From assembly GCA_027078545.1 (NCBI GenBank), contig JALWXN010000004.1, forward strand, positions 516,737-580,736: a stretch of DNA of 64,000 nt, in the 5' to 3' direction. Below the pieces are notes generated by a model that did not search any database, had not been told where the DNA came from, and worked only from the letters and a program-made list of their open reading frames with translations. Position 1 is the first letter of the stretch. Every line of letters starts with the position of its first letter. The position numbers and the translations under genes are program-made. Source of the stretch: Nitrososphaeria archaeon. Lineage in GTDB: Archaea > Thermoproteota > Nitrososphaeria > Geothermarchaeales > JDFR-13. Below, piece by piece: positions 59,864 through 64,000 of the stretch.

Positions 59864-61498
59864 CTATATTATCCCCAGCCTCTTGGCTATGAACCATGCC
59901 GCGACTAGCCAGAACGCTATGGCTATCAATATCTCTATGACGAGGTGTATAGGGTGCTGCCTAACCAGTCTCCCGGCGCCATGTATCCTGGGTAGTATGC
60001 TCCACGTCAGTATGATGAGCACGGTCATCAGGAAGGCCATCCCTATACCGTTGACGAGACCTGTCAGTATTATGAGTCCGCCGGGGGACTTTAGGAATAC
60101 CTGTGCTATCGCCATGAGTGTGAAGACTATCCAGACGCTGTAGTATATCCGCTGATACTCCCAGCCCGTGGATACTGCGCGGTCGATTATCCATAGTATG
60201 GCTATGAGGTAGATGATAACGACTCCAACCGAGGTTAGGTATGTAGGTGTGGCTATCGCCTCCAGCGGTGTCCCCGTGGCTAGGTCCGCCGCTATGCTGA
60301 GTATCAGTACTGGGAGGGCGACTATCGCTATGAGCCTGGTGAATACTCCCCTGCTACCCCTTAGGACTGTGTATGAGAGGTCTGAGACGAACCTGCTGTA
60401 TAGGTCGCCAGCCACTATGAAGACGTCGAAGAGGAAGAAGAAGCCTAGGAGTAGCATGGCTATCCTACCCGCCTCTCCCCATAGGCTGGCGAACCACTCT
60501 CCCTGTGTGAGGACGAGGTTGAAGTCCTTGGATATCTCTAGCCCCCTAGGCCTGAGTATGCTGAACGTGAGTAGTGAGGTGATGATTATCGTGAAGGCGT
60601 TTAGGAGGACCCCTATCAGGTTGTCTGTCCATAGCCAGTTGATCCACCTCCTCCACTCCCTGGCGGCCTCATCATCCGGCTCGAAGTCGTAGCCCACCTC
60701 GGGTATAGGCTCGGCCCTACCCGTCAGTGGGCTGGTCACCCTTCCTACATGCCTCGCCTGGCCGAAGCCCTTCTCCCTTATCCAGTAGCTGTAGGCCAGG
60801 TTCCATACTCCCCCGGCGCCTGTATATGCTATGAGGGTTATCCATGTAGCCTCGTCGGCCGGGTCCCAGCCCTCGAAGGGTGGCCACTGGAACTGTGTGA
60901 AGCCCGCGAAGAACTCGGGTGCGTATTTAGCCACGTCCGGGCTTATCAGGGCCACGGCCAGCATCCCTATTAGGGAGGCTAGGGCGGCGAAGCTCTCAAC
61001 TACCTCTATAACCTTGTAGGCAACGGGGCCTAGGACTATGAGTAGGAAGCTGGCCAGGATAATTATTACTGACCATAGCCTCTGGGCGCTGGGGGCGTCC
61101 CAGCCGGGTGGGAACCCGGTTATACCGTGTAGGGCGGAGGCCGAGGCCCCTGCGTAGCCCCCTACCCAGCTGTAGACCATAACTATCATTATGAAGGCTA
61201 TCCATCCCGCGGCTATGTTGACGCGGTATATCCCTGTTAGGATCCCCTCGCCAGTGGCGACTGTGTATCTCCCGATCTCCTGGTTGTACCAGTACTGTAG
61301 GAATGCGAATATGAATAGCCAGCCTAGGAATACGGCTCCATACTTAGCCACCATGTAGGGCCACCATATCAGCTCCCCACTCCCCTGGCTTAGCCCCGCC
61401 CATATAAGGCCCGGCCCGAAGACGGCGGCTATACCTGGGAATGGTGGGAGCCTCTTCCTCCTAAACCCTTCTCTTATGCCTTGGCTCACCGGGGACAC
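59864..61498 (-). CDS. Nramp-family-like multi-pass transporter (copy 2)
   Basis: 544 aa; GPGLIWAGLSQGSGELIWWPYMVAKYG; EWRRWINWLWTDNLIGVLLNAFTIIITSLLTFSIL shared with copy 1. Confidence 0.7.
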   Translation of the reverse strand: MSPVSQGIREGFRRKRLPPFPGIAAVFGPGLIWAGLSQGSGELIWWPYMVAKYGAVFLGWLFIFAFLQYWYNQEIGRYTVATGEGILTGIYRVNIAAGWIAFIMIVMVYSWVGGYAGASASALHGITGFPPGWDAPSAQRLWSVIIILASFLLIVLGPVAYKVIEVVESFAALASLIGMLAVALISPDVAKYAPEFFAGFTQFQWPPFEGWDPADEATWITLIAYTGAGGVWNLAYSYWIREKGFGQARHVGRVTSPLTGRAEPIPEVGYDFEPDDEAAREWRRWINWLWTDNLIGVLLNAFTIIITSLLTFSILRPRGLEISKDFNLVLTQGEWFASLWGEAGRIAMLLLGFFFLFDVFIVAGDLYSRFVSDLSYTVLRGSRGVFTRLIAIVALPVLILSIAADLATGTPLEAIATPTYLTSVGVVIIYLIAILWIIDRAVSTGWEYQRIYYSVWIVFTLMAIAQVFLKSPGGLIILTGLVNGIGMAFLMTVLIILTWSILPRIHGAGRLVRQHPIHLVIEILIAIAFWLVAAWFIAKRLGII

Positions 61499-61731
61499 CC
61501 CATACTAAACTATATGCATCCAATCACCCGGCTATGCTTAAACATCCCGATTCATATTTCGAAGTATCCTTAGCAGATTGCTTAAACAATAAATGTTTTC
61601 AGACCCCCTAACCATGATACCTGGGCATCGGGACACCCCGGCCGGGGGAGTGTGTGTCTTTATATAGAGACCCGCCTGAAATCATTATAGCATAGCCTCG
61701 AGACACATACTCGGGGGAGGTATGTAGGTCT

Positions 61732-63945
61732 ATGCCGAGGTATAAGCAGACCCAGGAGATTCTCAAGCTGATCGGGAATAGGGAACAGGTTAGGAACATC
61801 GGTATCATAGCACATGTAGACCATGGTAAGACGACTCTCACGGATAGCCTCCTCGCGGCCTCCGGACTCTTGAGCCCCACGGTCGCGGGTGAGGCTAGGG
61901 CGCTCGACTATCTCGAGGAGGAGCAGAAGAGGGGTATCACGATCAAGACTGCGAATATAAGCCTGCTCCACGACTATGGTGGGAAGAGCTACGTGGTTAA
62001 CCTCATCGACACCCCTGGCCATGTAGACTTCACTGGTAAGGTTACCCGTGCACTAAGGGCTATCGACGGGGCGGTGGTTGTTGTTGACGCTGTGGAGGAG
62101 ATCATGGTCCAGACCGAGACCGTTACTAGGCAGGCCCTGGCTGAGAGGGTCAAGCCTATACTATTCATAAACAAGGTTGATAGGCTGATCACAGAGCTTA
62201 GGCTGGGCCCGAAGGATATACAGAAGAAGCTGGCCAGGATCATAGATAGGTTCAACAGGCTGATAGACATCTTCGCAGAGGAGGAGTATAAGAATAAGTG
62301 GAAGGTTAGGCCGGATCTCAACAACGTAGCCTTCGGCTCGGCCAAGGATAGGTGGGGCTTCACGTTGAAGCAGGCTATGGAGAAGGGGATGACATTCAAC
62401 GATGTGCTCAAGTTCTATGAGGAGGGTAGGCTCGAGGAGCTCAAGGAGCTCTTCCCAGTCCATAAAGCTGTCCTGGACATGGTTATTGAGCATATTCCCA
62501 ACCCGATGGAGGCCCAGAAGTATAGGCTGCCCAAGATATGGAAGGGAGACCTGAACAGTGAGGTCGGCCAGGCAATGCTGAACTGTGACATCGACGGGCC
62601 AGTAGCATTCATGGTTACCAATGTGATGGTTGATGAGAGGGCTGGCCTCGTAGCTACTGGTAGGCTCCTCTCAGGCACTCTGAAGCCGGGTATGGAGGTA
62701 TACCTGATCAACAAGGGGACTAAGGACAGGATCCTACAGGTCGGGATGTATATGGGGCCGTATAGGGAGGTCGTCGACTATATGGTGGCTGGTAACATTC
62801 CCGCCGTCCTGGGCCTCGATGGCGTCACTGCTGGTGAGACAGTCTCTACCCTGCCAGACATGGTTCCCTTCGAGAGCATCAAGTATATCTCGGAGCCCGT
62901 AGTGACCATAGCCATCGAGCCTAAGAATACCCGTGACCTCCCCAAGCTTATCAACGCCCTTAGGAAGCTGGCTATCGAGGATCCGAACCTAAAGGTCTCG
63001 ATCAATGAGGAGACGGGTGAGTACCTCATCTCTGGTATGGGTACCCTACACCTAGAGGTTAGTATCCACTTCCTCCAGGACATGGGTATAGAGGTCGTCA
63101 CCTCCCCACCGATAGTCGTCTATAGGGAGACCATCACGAAGAAGAGCCCACTATTCCCGGGCAAGTCTCCCAACAAGCATAACAAGGTTAAGCTTTACCT
63201 GGAGAAGCTGCCCGAGGAGCTTATCAACCTGATCAGCAGCGGTGAGATCACTGATAGGACCCCTAGGAAGGATCTGCAGAAGATCCTGATGGAGTATGGC
63301 TGGAGTGCTGAGGAGGCCCGTAGGGTGTGGGCCATCGATAATGAGCGTGGAAACATACTGGTGGATATGACGAAGGGTGTCCAGTATCTCCAGGAGAGTA
63401 AGCAGATGATCATAAGCGCCTTCTTCGACTTCGTCAAGGAGGGTGCCCTGGCTAGGGAGCCGGTCAGGGGTATAAAGGCTGTGCTGGTCGACGCGGAGTT
63501 CCACGAGGATCCGGCCCACAGGACACTGGCACAGGTAGTCCCCATGGTGCATAGGGCTCTCCTAGGGGGTGAGCTGGCCGCGGAGCCGAGTCTATATGAG
63601 CCCATAATGAAGATACAGGTGCAGGTCCCGGCGGAGTTTATCGGTGCGGTGACCTCGGTTCTCGCTGGTAAGCGTGGCCAGGTGACTAACATCGACCAGA
63701 GGGAGTACTACGCAGTGGTTAATGGATACATACCTGTCTCGGAGACCTTCGACCTGGCCCAGGTGCTTAGGGGCGCTACCCAGGGTAGGGCGTTCTGGCA
63801 GACCCAGTTCAGCCACTGGCAGCTGGTGCCCAAGGCTATGCTTAAGCAGCTAGTAGCGGAGATCAGGAAGAGGAAGGGACTGCCCGAGAATCCGCCTAGC
63901 TACGAGGAGTTCATACCTCCGGGGGAGACGATCGAGATTATATAG
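61732..63945 (+). CDS. fusA: Translation elongation factor aEF-2
   Basis: 737 aa; AHVDHGKTT, RGITIKTANISL, DTPGHVDFTGKVTRALRAIDGAVVVVDAVE; C-terminal REYYAVVNGYIPVSETFDLAQVLRGATQGRAFW. Confidence 0.98.
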   Translation: MPRYKQTQEILKLIGNREQVRNIGIIAHVDHGKTTLTDSLLAASGLLSPTVAGEARALDYLEEEQKRGITIKTANISLLHDYGGKSYVVNLIDTPGHVDFTGKVTRALRAIDGAVVVVDAVEEIMVQTETVTRQALAERVKPILFINKVDRLITELRLGPKDIQKKLARIIDRFNRLIDIFAEEEYKNKWKVRPDLNNVAFGSAKDRWGFTLKQAMEKGMTFNDVLKFYEEGRLEELKELFPVHKAVLDMVIEHIPNPMEAQKYRLPKIWKGDLNSEVGQAMLNCDIDGPVAFMVTNVMVDERAGLVATGRLLSGTLKPGMEVYLINKGTKDRILQVGMYMGPYREVVDYMVAGNIPAVLGLDGVTAGETVSTLPDMVPFESIKYISEPVVTIAIEPKNTRDLPKLINALRKLAIEDPNLKVSINEETGEYLISGMGTLHLEVSIHFLQDMGIEVVTSPPIVVYRETITKKSPLFPGKSPNKHNKVKLYLEKLPEELINLISSGEITDRTPRKDLQKILMEYGWSAEEARRVWAIDNERGNILVDMTKGVQYLQESKQMIISAFFDFVKEGALAREPVRGIKAVLVDAEFHEDPAHRTLAQVVPMVHRALLGGELAAEPSLYEPIMKIQVQVPAEFIGAVTSVLAGKRGQVTNIDQREYYAVVNGYIPVSETFDLAQVLRGATQGRAFWQTQFSHWQLVPKAMLKQLVAEIRKRKGLPENPPSYEEFIPPGETIEII

Positions 63946-64000
63946 CTCCCCCTACACCAACATATTTTATCTCCTATCCTCCCAACACACTAAGGAGTTA

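Overview
This is a hyperthermophilic crenarchaeal-looking (Thermoproteota) window. Positions ~1-41,470 form a dense CRISPR-Cas island and ~41,550-64,000 are ordinary chromosome. Island contents: (A) a left-truncated type I module with the cas3 end, a cas6-cas4-cas1-cas2 operon and array 1 (15 repeats, 29 bp); (B) a complete type III-B operon cmr4-5-6-2(cas10)-3-1 with a divergent CARF gene; (C) a type I module cas6-csa5?-cas7-cas5-cas3-ORF325-cas4-cas1-cas2. Arrays 2 (~76 repeats) and 3 (26 repeats) share one repeat family and a duplicated ~143-bp leader. A HEPN/MNT toxin-antitoxin pair lies between arrays 1 and 2. Other genes include an S9 peptidase/Nramp-like/MR-enolase/cupin operon, PAP2, a tandem cyclase protein, an ECF transporter, a metallophosphoesterase, a Clp1/Grc3-like kinase, a polyamine-type ABC operon, a KaiC-like ATPase, Sua5, a second Nramp-like transporter and aEF-2. 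Main observations: a terminal-repeat polymorphism swapped between arrays 2 and 3; two spacers antisense to each other over 35 nt that encode a P-loop; an exactly duplicated spacer; an unrecognised 325-aa protein in the position of Cas8; a lone HEPN-less CARF protein beside a GGDD Cas10; a candidate hairpin ncRNA at ~19.7 kb; and a C/D-box sRNA candidate at ~59.4 kb. All family calls come from motif recognition by eye; no database search was run.
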